From Actinomycetota bacterium (GTDB taxonomy: Bacteria > Actinomycetota > Actinomycetes > Actinomycetales > Dermatophilaceae), in NCBI GenBank assembly GCA_020161815.1, contig JAIUOP010000016.1, forward strand, positions 1-59,872: 59,872 bases of DNA, written 5' to 3'. Position 1 is the first letter of the stretch. Each line of letters starts with the position of its first letter. Positions 1 through 7,696 of this stretch are shown one piece after another. The position numbers and the translations under genes were made by a program. The notes beneath the pieces were generated by a model that saw only the letters and a program-made list of their open reading frames with translations, made no database searches and was not told the origin of the DNA.

Positions 1-17
1 ACTAAACTCTTGCTCTT

Positions 18-1103
18 GTGGCCCTCACCATCGGAATCGTCGGACTGCCCAATGTCGGCAAGTCCACGATGTTCAACGCCCTGACCAAGAACAACGTGCT
101 CGCCGCGAACTACCCGTTCGCGACGATCGAGCCCAATGTCGGCGTCGTGCCGCTGCCGGATGCCCGGCTCGGGCGGCTGGCCGAGATCTTCGGGTCCGAG
201 CGGATCCTCCCGGCGACGGTGTCCTTCGTCGACATCGCCGGCATCGTCAAGGGTGCCTCGGAGGGGGAGGGGCTGGGCAACAAGTTCCTCGCCAACATCC
301 GCGAGGCCGACGCGATCTGCCAGGTGGTGCGGGCCTTCGAGGACGGCGACGTCGTGCACGTGGATGGGCGGGTCTCGCCGGAGTCCGACATCGAGACGAT
401 CCACACCGAGCTCATCCTCGCTGACCTGCAGACGCTCGAGAAGGCGGTGGCGCGCCTCGAGAAGGAAGCGCGGATCAAGAAGGACTCAAAGCCCCTGCTG
501 GACAACGCTCTTGCCGCCCAGAAGGTCCTGGAGGCCGGGCACACCCTGTATGCCGGGGGCGCAGCCGGAGGCGTCGACCTCGAGTTGGCCTCGGGGCTGG
601 GGCTGCTGACGACCAAGCCCTTCATCTATGTCTTCAACCTCGACGAGGACCAGCTCGCCGACGCGGAGCTGCAGTCGCGGCTGGCGGCGTCGGTCGCGCC
701 GGCGGACTGTGTCTTCCTCAACGCCAAGCTCGAGATGGACCTCATGGAGATGTCCGAGGAGGACGCCCTCGAGATGCTCCAGTCCTTCGGGGCCGAGGAG
801 TCGGGGCTGGACCAGTTGGCGCGCGTGGGGTTCCACACCCTCGGTCTGCAGACCTACCTCACGGCCGGACCGAAGGAGTCGCGGGCGTGGACGATCCGGC
901 AGGGATGGACCGCGCCGCAGGCCGCCGGGGTCATCCACACCGACTTCCAGAAGGGCTTCATCAAGGCCGAGGTCGTCTCCTTCGCCGACCTCGACGAGGC
1001 GGGCTCGATGGCGGCGGTGAAGGCCGCCGGGAAGGCGCGCCTGGAGGGCAAGGACTACGTCATGCAGGACGGCGACGTCGTGGAGTTCCGCTTCAACGTC
1101 TAG
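18..1103 (+). CDS. ychF: Redox-regulated ATPase YchF (Obg-family NTPase)
   Basis: Cytosolic OBG-family NTPase that binds ribosomes and prefers ATP to GTP. The 361-residue product has the usual family length. The Walker A/G1 motif GLPNVGKST lies at residues 9-17, and the switch segment [20 protein letters not shown] is family-typical. The NKxD guanine-specificity motif is replaced by FNLDED, as expected for an ATP-preferring YchF. The C-terminal third matches the TGS/DUF933 region ([13 protein letters not shown], then VVEFRFNV at the end). The start is a GTG at 18. The promoter is largely outside the window. Identification is secure. Confidence 0.96.
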   Translation: MALTIGIVGLPNVGKSTMFNALTKNNVLAANYPFATIEPNVGVVPLPDARLGRLAEIFGSERILPATVSFVDIAGIVKGASEGEGLGNKFLANIREADAICQVVRAFEDGDVVHVDGRVSPESDIETIHTELILADLQTLEKAVARLEKEARIKKDSKPLLDNALAAQKVLEAGHTLYAGGAAGGVDLELASGLGLLTTKPFIYVFNLDEDQLADAELQSRLAASVAPADCVFLNAKLEMDLMEMSEEDALEMLQSFGAEESGLDQLARVGFHTLGLQTYLTAGPKESRAWTIRQGWTAPQAAGVIHTDFQKGFIKAEVVSFADLDEAGSMAAVKAAGKARLEGKDYVMQDGDVVEFRFNV

Positions 1104-1167
1104 GGAGCTCCCGCACGAATCACCGGCCAGTGATGCGGTCGCGGAGCACCCCTGCTCGCCTTTTCCG

Positions 1168-1437
1168 TCAGGGCACTCGGCTGCTGTACCGCTGGCGCGC
1201 TGCCTCTCCTGAGGTACCGACGAAAGTCCCGATCGTCGCCCACGACATGCCGGCCTCGCGGGCGGTCTTGACGGCGCTGATCAGGTGTCGTTCGGCGGCC
1301 GATTGCTCGGCGACGGCGGCCCGGAGTTGCCTGATCGCCATGACGTCGAGCTCGTCTCCAGCGTTCGGCTCGTAATCCTCGAAGCGCGCGGCGAGTTCGT
1401 CGGCGTGGGCAAGGATCCCTTCAACGGTGCGGGGCAT
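1168..1437 (-). CDS. Small helix-turn-helix-like protein, 89 aa
   Basis: I do not recognise a named family. The 89-residue product has an acidic N-terminal helix, a central segment rich in Ala/Glu/Arg, and a C-terminal stretch (AREAGMSWATIGTFVGTSGEAARQRYS) that reads like the helix-turn-helix of short actinobacterial DNA-binding proteins. The ATG at 1437 is chosen because GAGGTG lies about 7 nt upstream; an ATG at 1443 is in frame but sits too close to that ribosome site. It is transcribed away from the XRE/AbiEii pair, with 133 bp between the two starts. It may be part of the same cassette or an independent small regulator. Confidence 0.7.
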   Translation of the reverse strand: MPRTVEGILAHADELAARFEDYEPNAGDELDVMAIRQLRAAVAEQSAAERHLISAVKTAREAGMSWATIGTFVGTSGEAARQRYSSRVP

Positions 1438-1523
1438 TGTCATCACCTCAGGAAATTCTCGCGGGCCCGCATGGCGTGGAGGATTTCGGCCTCGGCTAGT
1501 CCTTGCTTGCGCGGACTGCGCAG

Positions 1524-1571
1524 TGTTTCTCATCATTGACATCCGCTCTGAAACATCTACAATGAGAAACA
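1524..1571. repeat. Inverted repeat (probable operator) flanking the XRE promoter
   Basis: TGTTTCTCAT (1524-1533) and its exact complement ATGAGAAACA (1562-1571) bracket the -35 and -10 of the antitoxin promoter. A related partial half-site, TGAAACAT, sits between them at 1549-1556. The arrangement fits autoregulation by the XRE protein encoded immediately downstream. This is inferred from symmetry and position only. Confidence 0.55.
1536..1563 (+). promoter_or_regulatory. Promoter of the XRE/AbiEii-like operon (leaderless)
   Basis: The -35 TTGACA (1536-1541) is a perfect consensus. After a 16-bp spacer comes -10 TACAAT (1558-1563), 5 of 6 to consensus. The ATG at 1571 follows 7 nt after the -10, so the mRNA should begin at or next to the start codon. 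This is the most consensus-like promoter in the window and lies in an unusually AT-rich patch. Confidence 0.7.
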
Positions 1572-2032
1572 TGCCAGCACCCAGTCCGCGCATGAGTTCC
1601 GACCAGCAGGCGGACCTCGAACGGCTGGGCGCCCGGGTTCGTGAACGACGGAAGGCCCTGGGCGTCACGGCGGTCGCCTGTGCCGAAGCTGCCGGCGTCT
1701 CGCGCGTCACGTTGCACCGGATCGAGACGGGCAACCCTTCGGTCACCATCGGCGCCTACATCAACGTCGCTGCCGCCCTCGGCCTCCACCTCGTCATTCC
1801 GATTCTCGACCCTCCATCGGCCCAGACGCGGTCGGTCACGGTCGGGGACTACCCCGGCCTGCGCACGCTGGCATGGCAGACGGACGCGGGCACCACCGTC
1901 ACCGAAGCCGAGGCTCTCAACCTCTACGAACGCGGGTGGCGACACCTCGATCAGGAAACCCTCACCGATCGGGAGAAGGCGTTCGTCCAGCACCTCGCGG
2001 ACACCTACAGCAACGGTCGGCTCCTTGTTTAG
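1571..2032 (+). CDS. XRE-family HTH regulator, probable antitoxin of an AbiEii-type pair
   Basis: This 153-residue protein has a Cro/C1-type helix-turn-helix over roughly residues 15-70 (LGARVRERRKALG, then AEAAGVSRVTLHRIETG), followed by an uncharacterised C-terminal half. The start ATG at 1571 is preferred over the in-frame ATG at 1562, which overlaps the -10 box. There is no Shine-Dalgarno sequence, and the start lies 7 nt from the -10, so translation is probably leaderless. The stop overlaps a possible TTG start of the nucleotidyltransferase-like gene behind it, as in two-gene toxin-antitoxin operons. The flanking inverted repeat suggests self-repression. The antitoxin role is inferred from context. 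Confidence 0.82.
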   Translation: MPAPSPRMSSDQQADLERLGARVRERRKALGVTAVACAEAAGVSRVTLHRIETGNPSVTIGAYINVAAALGLHLVIPILDPPSAQTRSVTVGDYPGLRTLAWQTDAGTTVTEAEALNLYERGWRHLDQETLTDREKAFVQHLADTYSNGRLLV

Positions 2033-2747
2033 GCGCCGGCACCACCAGCGGGTGGCCGAGGTGCTGTCGATGCTCGACGCACCACTCCTGGCCGAGCACA
2101 ACTGCTGGTTCGGGGGTGGCACCGCGCTCGTCCTCGCCAACGGTGAGTTCCGCGAGTCGGTCGACATCGACTTCCTGGTCTCCGACCAGCGTTCCTACCG
2201 ACAATTGCGCCAGATGGTGAGGGACCAGGGGCTGGACGTCCTCGCCACACGCGAGCTGACGCTGGCTCGCGCACCTGTCGTCGACGGCTACGGCATCCGG
2301 GCTTCCCTTCTCGTGGCCGGGGTTGCGATCAAGTTCGAGGTCATCCATGAGGGCCGCATCGCACTCGACACTCCCTCCACGGACGACGAGGTCCACGGAG
2401 TCCGGATCCTGACGCGGACCGACCAGGTCGCCACCAAGCTGCTCGCCAACGACGACCGATGGGCAGACACGTCCGCGTTCAGCCGCGACCTCATCGACCT
2501 CGCGATGATGAGGCCCGACAGGGTCGCGCTGACAGCCGGCGCCCGCAAGGCCGTTCGCGCCTACGGCGTGACCCTGGGCCAGAGTTTCGACAAGGCCGTC
2601 ACCTTCCTGGGTGAGCGGCCGGAACGTCTCGAGGTATGCCTGCGAGCGCTCAAGGTCGATGTGCCCCGCGCTGTGGTCTGGCAGCGCATTCGCGACCTGT
2701 CGCTGCGGTCCGAAAGGCTCGACATCTTCGCCCAGGGAGGGGAGTAA
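2025..2747 (+). CDS. AbiEii/AbiGii-like nucleotidyltransferase, probable toxin
   Basis: The 240-residue product resembles AbiEii-family nucleotidyltransferases, the toxin half of type IV abortive-infection pairs. The polymerase-beta-like active-site pattern is visible: FGGGTAL near residues 29-35, then FRESVDIDF with paired aspartates at about 47 and 49. Downstream helical segments include TDQVATKLLANDDRW. The start is uncertain. TTG 2025 overlaps the XRE stop and keeps the residues HHQRVAEVLSMLD that homologues have before the GGG motif; GTG 2052 is the alternative. It follows the XRE gene directly, which supports a toxin-antitoxin pair. Whether it acts in phage defence or another stress cannot be read from sequence. 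Confidence 0.75.
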   Translation: MFRRRHHQRVAEVLSMLDAPLLAEHNCWFGGGTALVLANGEFRESVDIDFLVSDQRSYRQLRQMVRDQGLDVLATRELTLARAPVVDGYGIRASLLVAGVAIKFEVIHEGRIALDTPSTDDEVHGVRILTRTDQVATKLLANDDRWADTSAFSRDLIDLAMMRPDRVALTAGARKAVRAYGVTLGQSFDKAVTFLGERPERLEVCLRALKVDVPRAVVWQRIRDLSLRSERLDIFAQGGE

Positions 2748-2753
2748 CTGCCC

Positions 2754-3281
2754 GTGTCTCGCCGTGTGCTGTGGGCAACCCTCGCCCTGAGCCTGCTGGT
2801 CACCGTGGCCCTGTATGCCGTGCGGCTGGCTCCCCTCGAATCCGTCCTCACCGCGCGTGGTCACGGCATCGTGGCCCTGGAGCTGGCGGGCACCGGCCCT
2901 CGCTTCACCGCCGTCATGAACGACTGGGGCGTGGAGGGCGTGGCCGCGGCAAGGGCCCAGACGCGCTGGGACTTCCTCTGGATCCCGGCCTATGCCACTG
3001 CCCTATGGGCTGCGCTCCAGCTTGCAGCGCGCTCGGCCACCGGCCGTCTCCGCCGCACCGGAGTGCGGCTAGCGACCCTCGTCCCGGTCGCGGCCGCCGC
3101 GGACGTCGTGGAGAACGTCGCGCTCCTCACCGCCCTGCGTGGCTCCTTCGTCGACGTCCTCGCGCCCCTGGCGACGCTTGCCGCGCTCGTGAAGTTCGCG
3201 ATCCTCCTCGGCGGCCTCGCCGTGATCGTCGGGGCGCTCGTGCGGGTCAGCGCGAGAGGCGCCGGTTCACCGCGCGGCTGA
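2754..3281 (+). CDS. Polytopic membrane protein of unknown function
   Basis: A 175-residue protein with about four hydrophobic segments: residues 5-23, a WDFLWIPAYATALWAALQLA segment, TLVPVAAAADVVENVALLTAL, and a C-terminal LATLAALVKFAILLGGLAVIV. The GTG start at 2754 is preceded by a GGGAGGGGAG ribosome site about 10 nt upstream, and lies 6 nt after the toxin-like gene stop, so the two may be cotranscribed. I recognise no named family. The gene converges with the broken dehydrogenase gene and overlaps its end by 35 bp. Confidence 0.72.
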   Translation: MSRRVLWATLALSLLVTVALYAVRLAPLESVLTARGHGIVALELAGTGPRFTAVMNDWGVEGVAAARAQTRWDFLWIPAYATALWAALQLAARSATGRLRRTGVRLATLVPVAAAADVVENVALLTALRGSFVDVLAPLATLAALVKFAILLGGLAVIVGALVRVSARGAGSPRG

Positions 3282-4032
3282 GCCACGACGGGCCCATCGC
3301 CGAGGCACCCAAGAGAGCTCGCGCCTGCACTCCGACGGCACGATGTACGGTGCGCGGCAACGGGATTCGCCGTTCCGACGGGACCACCAGTCCCACGATC
3401 TCGCCGGCGACGTCCTGGGCCACCAGGCGCACGCCGAGGCGCCGCTTCGCGGCCACGTCCATGCCCTCGACCATGGGCGTGTCCACGAACAGCGGCCAGA
3501 CCGCGCTCACCGTGATGTCGTCGGCCTCCCACTCCAGGTCGAGTGCCTCGGTCAGTCCGCGCACGGCGAACTTCGTCGCCGAGTAGGTCGCGAGCTCGGC
3601 CTGTCCGTAGATGGCCGAGGCCGAGCACAGGTTGACCACGTGCGCGCCCGGGGTCGCCCTGAGGAACGGGTATGCCGTCCAGCAGCCCGTGAGGACGCCG
3701 GTCACGTTGACCTCGACCGCCCGCTGCTGGGCCGGCAGGTGGATCTCGGCGAACGGCCCTGACTGGAGGATGCCGGCGTTGTTGACGAGCACGTCGATCC
3801 GGCCCCCGCTGCCCTCCGTGAGGGCCTCGAGAGCCTCCAGCCACTGGCTCGCATCCCGCACGTCGAGCCGGCCGGTGACGACCCGGCGCTACCCCGCCGC
3901 GGCGACGGCCGCCAGGCCGGCCACGTCGATGTCGAAGGCACCCGCCCGCCAGCCCCGGCGGGCGAAGGTCAGTGCGGTGGCCCGACCGATCCCGGAGGCG
4001 GCTCCAGTGACGAGGACGGTGCGCGATGTCAT
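3247..4032 (-). pseudogene. Short-chain dehydrogenase/reductase interrupted by one in-frame TAG
   Basis: The reading frame from ATG 4032 to the stop at 3247 encodes a classical SDR of about 261 codons. The nucleotide-binding TGAASGIG motif is near the N terminus, then VLVNNAG, and the catalytic region SASAIYGQAELATYSATK with the Tyr-xxx-Lys pair. A single TAG at 3891-3889 splits it. The halves on either side are in the same frame, so this is a nonsense codon and not an indel. Codon context (AAAG, stop, RRVVTGRLDV) suggests an ancestral sense codon such as GAG or CAG. A sequencing error would also explain it. The downstream half alone (GTG 3861 onward) lacks the cofactor-binding glycines and is unlikely to work. 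Confidence 0.75.
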
Positions 4033-4117
4033 GGACAGGACGCCAGCGCGACCTCGCATCGTGGACGGGGCCCCTCCCGGGCGGGGGATCCGTGCGAAGG
4101 TGGGCACGCGGCATACG

Positions 4118-4152
4118 GCGTGGGGTGGTTGGCCCTGCGCACCCACCCACGC
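4118..4152 (+). other. Stem-loop just upstream of the peroxiredoxin ribosome site
   Basis: GCGTGGG (4118-4124) pairs with CCCACGC (4146-4152), and TGG (4126-4128) pairs with CCA (4143-4145) around one bulged G. The stem ends one base before the GAAAGG ribosome site at 4153-4158. It could influence translation of the peroxiredoxin, but this rests on pairing and position only. Confidence 0.35.
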
Positions 4153-4164
4153 GAAAGGCATCCG

Positions 4165-4794
4165 ATGGCGCTTCACCTGGGCGACAAGGCCCCCGACTTC
4201 ACCGCCGAGAGCACGGCCGGCACGATCAACTTCCACGAGTGGGCGAAGGACAGCTGGGTCGTCCTCTTCAGCCACCCCGCGGACTTCACCCCGGTGTGCA
4301 CCACCGAGCTCGGACGCGTCGGGCAGCTCGCGCAGAAGTGGGCCGACCGCGGCGTGAAGCCGATCGCGCTGTCCGTGGACTCGGTCGAGGACCACAACAC
4401 CTGGAAGCCGGACATCGAGGAGTTCAGCGCGACGAGTGTGGACTACCCGATCATCGCCGACCCGGACAAGACGGTCGCCGAGCTCTACGACATGATCCAC
4501 CCGGGTCAGGGCGACACCTCCTCGGTGCGCTCGGTCTTCATCATCGACCCGGCGGGCACCATCCGGCTCACGATGACCTACCCCAAGTCCACCGGCCGCA
4601 ACTTCGACGAGATCCTGCGCTGTGTCGACGCCCTGCAGGAGGCCGACCGCGGAGCCTGCGCCACGCCGGTCGACTGGCAGCCCGGGGACAAGGTGATCGT
4701 GCCGCCCACGGTCTCGACCGAGGAGGCACGCGAGCGCTTCGACGACGTCGTCGAGATCAAGCCCTACCTGCGCACCGCCCGCGTCCGAGGCTGA
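4165..4794 (+). CDS. Peroxiredoxin (AhpC/TSA, Prx6-type)
   Basis: Thiol peroxidase that reduces peroxides in the cytosol. The 209-residue length, the peroxidatic motif FTPVCTTE with Cys45, and the long C-terminal part (RNFDEILRCVDALQ, then WQPGDKVIVPPTVS) match the Prx6/1-Cys-like subfamily rather than short AhpC. The ATG at 4165 is chosen for the GAAAGG ribosome site 6 nt upstream; in-frame codons further upstream have no family similarity. Transcription probably ends at the strong hairpin right after the stop. The gene is divergent from the broken SDR gene. Confidence 0.92.
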   Translation: MALHLGDKAPDFTAESTAGTINFHEWAKDSWVVLFSHPADFTPVCTTELGRVGQLAQKWADRGVKPIALSVDSVEDHNTWKPDIEEFSATSVDYPIIADPDKTVAELYDMIHPGQGDTSSVRSVFIIDPAGTIRLTMTYPKSTGRNFDEILRCVDALQEADRGACATPVDWQPGDKVIVPPTVSTEEARERFDDVVEIKPYLRTARVRG

Positions 4795-4803
4795 GCCTCC
4801 CTT

Positions 4804-4849
4804 TGACACGGGGTGTGGCGGCCTTCGGGAGCCGTCACACCCCGTGTCA
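4804..4849 (+). terminator. Long terminator hairpin after the peroxiredoxin gene
   Basis: A 19-bp stem (4804-4822 with 4831-4849) has a single G-U pair and an 8-nt loop containing TTCG. It starts 10 nt after the peroxiredoxin stop and is followed by TTTG with no long T-run, as is common for actinobacterial terminators. It separates this gene from malQ. Confidence 0.85.
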
Positions 4850-4867
4850 TTTGGCAGGATGGGAGCC

Positions 4868-7000
4868 ATGCCATCCACCCCCTCGCAGTCCTTGGTCGAC
4901 CTCGCCCGCGCTGTCGGCATCGCCACCGACTTCTGGGACTGGAAGGGCCAGCACACCGTGGTCTCGGCCGAGAGCATCCGGGCCGTGCTCGCCGCCCTCG
5001 ACATCGACGCCCACGACGAGGAGAGCACCCAGCGGGCGCTCGCGGAGCACGAGATCGGGCCGTGGCGCCGCGTGCTCCCACCGACGGTCGTCGCCCGCGA
5101 GGGGTGGACACCGTGGGTCCCGGTCCACCTCCCGCACGGCAGCGAGGTGCACGTCGTCGCCACCCTGGAGGACGGGACCGAGCGCGTCGTCCCGCAGGTC
5201 GACCGCTGGGTCGAGCCGCGCGAGGTCGATGGTGCGCTGGTCGGCGAGGCGACCGTCGAGCTGCCCGGGGACCTGCCGACGGGATGGCACACCCTCACGG
5301 CCGTCGTCGAGGGGCCGGACGGATCGTCCACCTCGACGAGCGCCACCCTCGTGGTCACCCCCCAGCGGCTCGAGCTGCCGGACGCCCTGCGCGAGAAGCC
5401 GGCGACCGGCCTGCTGGCCCAGCTCTACCAAGTGCGCTCGCGCGAGAGCTGGGGCGTCGGTGACCTCCATGACCTCGGCACCCTCGCGTCCTGGGCCGCC
5501 GGAGACCTCGGGGCCGACTTCGTGCTCGTCAACCCGCTCCACGCCGCCGAGCCGACCGTGCCGCTCGAACCCTCCCCGTACCTCCCGACGACGCGACGCT
5601 TCGTCAACCCGATCTACCTCCACGTCGAGGACATCCCCGAGACGGTCGGCCTGGGCCCGGACGAGGCCGAGACGGTGGCCGAGCTGGCCGCGCAGGCCCG
5701 CCGGCTCAATGGCACCGAGCTGCTCGACCGCGATGCGTCGTGGACGCTCAAGCGGCAGGCCCTCGAGCTGGTCCACCGCGTGGGTCTGGCCGGTCGCCGT
5801 GCCGCGGACTACGCGAGGTACCTCGAGGAGGAGGGTGAGGGCCTGGCCACCTTCGCCACCTGGTGCGCCCTCGCCGACGTCCATGGACTCCCCGACACGG
5901 CGTGGCCCGAGGACGTGGCGACCGTCACCGGCCCGGGTGTCGCCAGGTTCCGCGCCGAGCACGCCGAGCTCGTCGACTTCCACAGCTGGCTGCAATGGAT
6001 CCTCGATCGGCAGCTCGGCGAGGTCCAGCGGCGCGCCAGGGACGCCGGCATGGCACTCGGGATCATCAACGACCTCGCCGTCGGGGTGCACCCGACCGGT
6101 GCAGACGCGTGGGGCCTGGCCGACGCCCTCGCCCGGGGCGTCACCGTGGGCGCGCCCCCGGATCAGTTCAACCAGCTCGGCCAGGACTGGAGCCAGCCGC
6201 CGTGGCGGCCGGACCGCCTCGCGGAGCTCGGCTACGCACCGTTCCGCGACATGGTGCGGACCGTGCTGCGAGACGCCGGGGGGATCCGGGTCGACCACAT
6301 CATCGGCCTGTTCCGCCTGTGGTGGATCCCCGCCGGCGGGAACCCGTCCCAGGGGACCTACGTCCGCTTCGACCACGAGGCGCTCATCGGCATCCTCTGC
6401 CTCGAGGCGCAGCGCGCCGGCGCCGTCGTCATCGGGGAGGACCTCGGCGTCGTCGAGCCCTCCACCCGGGCGTACCTGCTGGAGCGTGGCGTGCTCGGAA
6501 CCAGCATCATGTGGTTCGAGTGGGCCGACGGGCAGCCGTTGCCACCCGAGGCCTACCGCGAGCTCTGCTTCTCCAGCGTGACGACGCACGACCTGCCGCC
6601 GACGGCGGGCTACCTCGCGCTCGAGCACGTCGACGTCCGCGAGCGCCTCGGCCTGCTCACCCGTCCCGTCGAGGAGGAGCGGGCGCAGGAGCTGCACTCG
6701 ATCGCCGCCGTCGGTGATGCGATGAAGGCGCGCGGACTGCTTGCCGAGGGCACCGACGCCTCGGCCTACGTCGAGGCGATGCACGCATGGATGGCCCAGA
6801 CGCCCAGTCGCATGCTCGGCTACGCCCTGGCCGACCTCGTCGGCGACCGACGCGCCGTCAACCAGCCGGGCACCAACCGTGAGTACCCGAACTGGTCGGT
6901 CCCGCTGGCCGGGCCCGACGGGCAGCCGCTGTCGCTCGAAGAGGCCATGGCCTCGCCCCTGGCGCCCCGGCTGGCCGCGGCGCTGCGCGGTGAACGCTGA
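4868..7000 (+). CDS. malQ: 4-alpha-glucanotransferase (amylomaltase, GH77)
   Basis: Transfers alpha-1,4-glucan segments between maltodextrins or to glucose in glycogen and maltose metabolism. The 710-residue product has the actinobacterial-type N-terminal extension with beta-rich modules. The GH77 barrel starts near SYxP-like EPSPYLPTTRRFVNPIYL, with GIINDLAVGVHPTGADAW, the nucleophile region GGIRVDHIIGLFRLWW, the acid/base region VIGEDLGVVEPSTR, and the late SSVTTHDLPPTAGYL. ATG 4868 is preferred; an in-frame ATG at 4859 is possible. GGGAG lies only 2 nt before ATG 4868, too close for a normal ribosome site. CAGGAT lies 7 nt upstream, so leaderless translation is possible. It is convergent with the amidotransferase gene. 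Confidence 0.95.
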   Translation: MPSTPSQSLVDLARAVGIATDFWDWKGQHTVVSAESIRAVLAALDIDAHDEESTQRALAEHEIGPWRRVLPPTVVAREGWTPWVPVHLPHGSEVHVVATLEDGTERVVPQVDRWVEPREVDGALVGEATVELPGDLPTGWHTLTAVVEGPDGSSTSTSATLVVTPQRLELPDALREKPATGLLAQLYQVRSRESWGVGDLHDLGTLASWAAGDLGADFVLVNPLHAAEPTVPLEPSPYLPTTRRFVNPIYLHVEDIPETVGLGPDEAETVAELAAQARRLNGTELLDRDASWTLKRQALELVHRVGLAGRRAADYARYLEEEGEGLATFATWCALADVHGLPDTAWPEDVATVTGPGVARFRAEHAELVDFHSWLQWILDRQLGEVQRRARDAGMALGIINDLAVGVHPTGADAWGLADALARGVTVGAPPDQFNQLGQDWSQPPWRPDRLAELGYAPFRDMVRTVLRDAGGIRVDHIIGLFRLWWIPAGGNPSQGTYVRFDHEALIGILCLEAQRAGAVVIGEDLGVVEPSTRAYLLERGVLGTSIMWFEWADGQPLPPEAYRELCFSSVTTHDLPPTAGYLALEHVDVRERLGLLTRPVEEERAQELHSIAAVGDAMKARGLLAEGTDASAYVEAMHAWMAQTPSRMLGYALADLVGDRRAVNQPGTNREYPNWSVPLAGPDGQPLSLEEAMASPLAPRLAAALRGER

Positions 7001-7006
7001 GCGGAG

Positions 7007-7696
7007 TCAGCTCGCCGCAAGGGCGGCAAAGCGGTCCGCCAGCGGAGCCCACGTATGCCGCAGGGCCGGCTCCGCGGCATACGTCGCCGTGAGCATCTCG
7101 TCGGTGACCCCGCTCCACAGGCCGAAGGTCTGTGGCGTCACCTCGGGGTGGAACTGGACGCCCCAGGCCCGCGTGCCATAGCGAATCGCCTGTGCCGCAC
7201 CGTCACTCGTGCGCGCCAGGACCGTGACGCCGGGTGGTGGCTCGATGACGATGTCGTCGTTGTACTGCAGTGCGAGAGCGCCGTCGGTCCCGGCGAGGAG
7301 GGGGTCGGCGTGGCCCTCCGCGAGGAGTCCCACCGGGGTCAGCCCGATGGCGCGGCCGCTGGGGTTGCGCGCCACGCGACCGCCGAGCGCGCTGCCGAGG
7401 AGCTGGTGCCCCAGGCAGATCCCGAGCACCGGGACGGCGTCGGTCTCGACCACCCACCGCAGCAGCGCCTTGGTGTGGGTGAGCCAGGCGTGCTCCTCGT
7501 CGTCGTCGGCGCCCATGTAGCCCCCGAGGACGACGATGCCCTGGTGCTCGGACGGGTCCACCGTTGTCGGCACGAGCTCGCCGGCGTGGCCGCGCCGCAC
7601 GTCGAGCTCCACGCCGAGCTCCGTGAAGCGCTCGCCGAGCAGGCCGATGGGGTCCTCCGACTCGTGCTCGATGACGAGGAGTCGCACTGCGGTCAC
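7007..7696 (-). CDS. Class I glutamine amidotransferase
   Basis: The 229-residue type 1 amidotransferase has the nucleophile elbow GICLGHQLLG and the His-Glu pair in GVQFHPEVTP. The standalone architecture resembles GuaA-like or gamma-glutamyl-hydrolase-like amidotransferases of unknown acceptor. The GTG start at 7696 overlaps the stop of the upstream ATPase gene (GTGA), so it is translationally coupled to the oligopeptide transporter operon. That context suggests a role in processing imported peptides or gamma-glutamyl compounds, but the substrate cannot be read from sequence. Confidence 0.88.
   Translation of the reverse strand: MTAVRLLVIEHESEDPIGLLGERFTELGVELDVRRGHAGELVPTTVDPSEHQGIVVLGGYMGADDDEEHAWLTHTKALLRWVVETDAVPVLGICLGHQLLGSALGGRVARNPSGRAIGLTPVGLLAEGHADPLLAGTDGALALQYNDDIVIEPPPGVTVLARTSDGAAQAIRYGTRAWGVQFHPEVTPQTFGLWSGVTDEMLTATYAAEPALRHTWAPLADRFAALAAS

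Noticed and set aside
3861..3891. Frameshift in the short-chain dehydrogenase gene
   Set aside because: Both halves are in the same frame, and only the TAG at 3891-3889 interrupts them.
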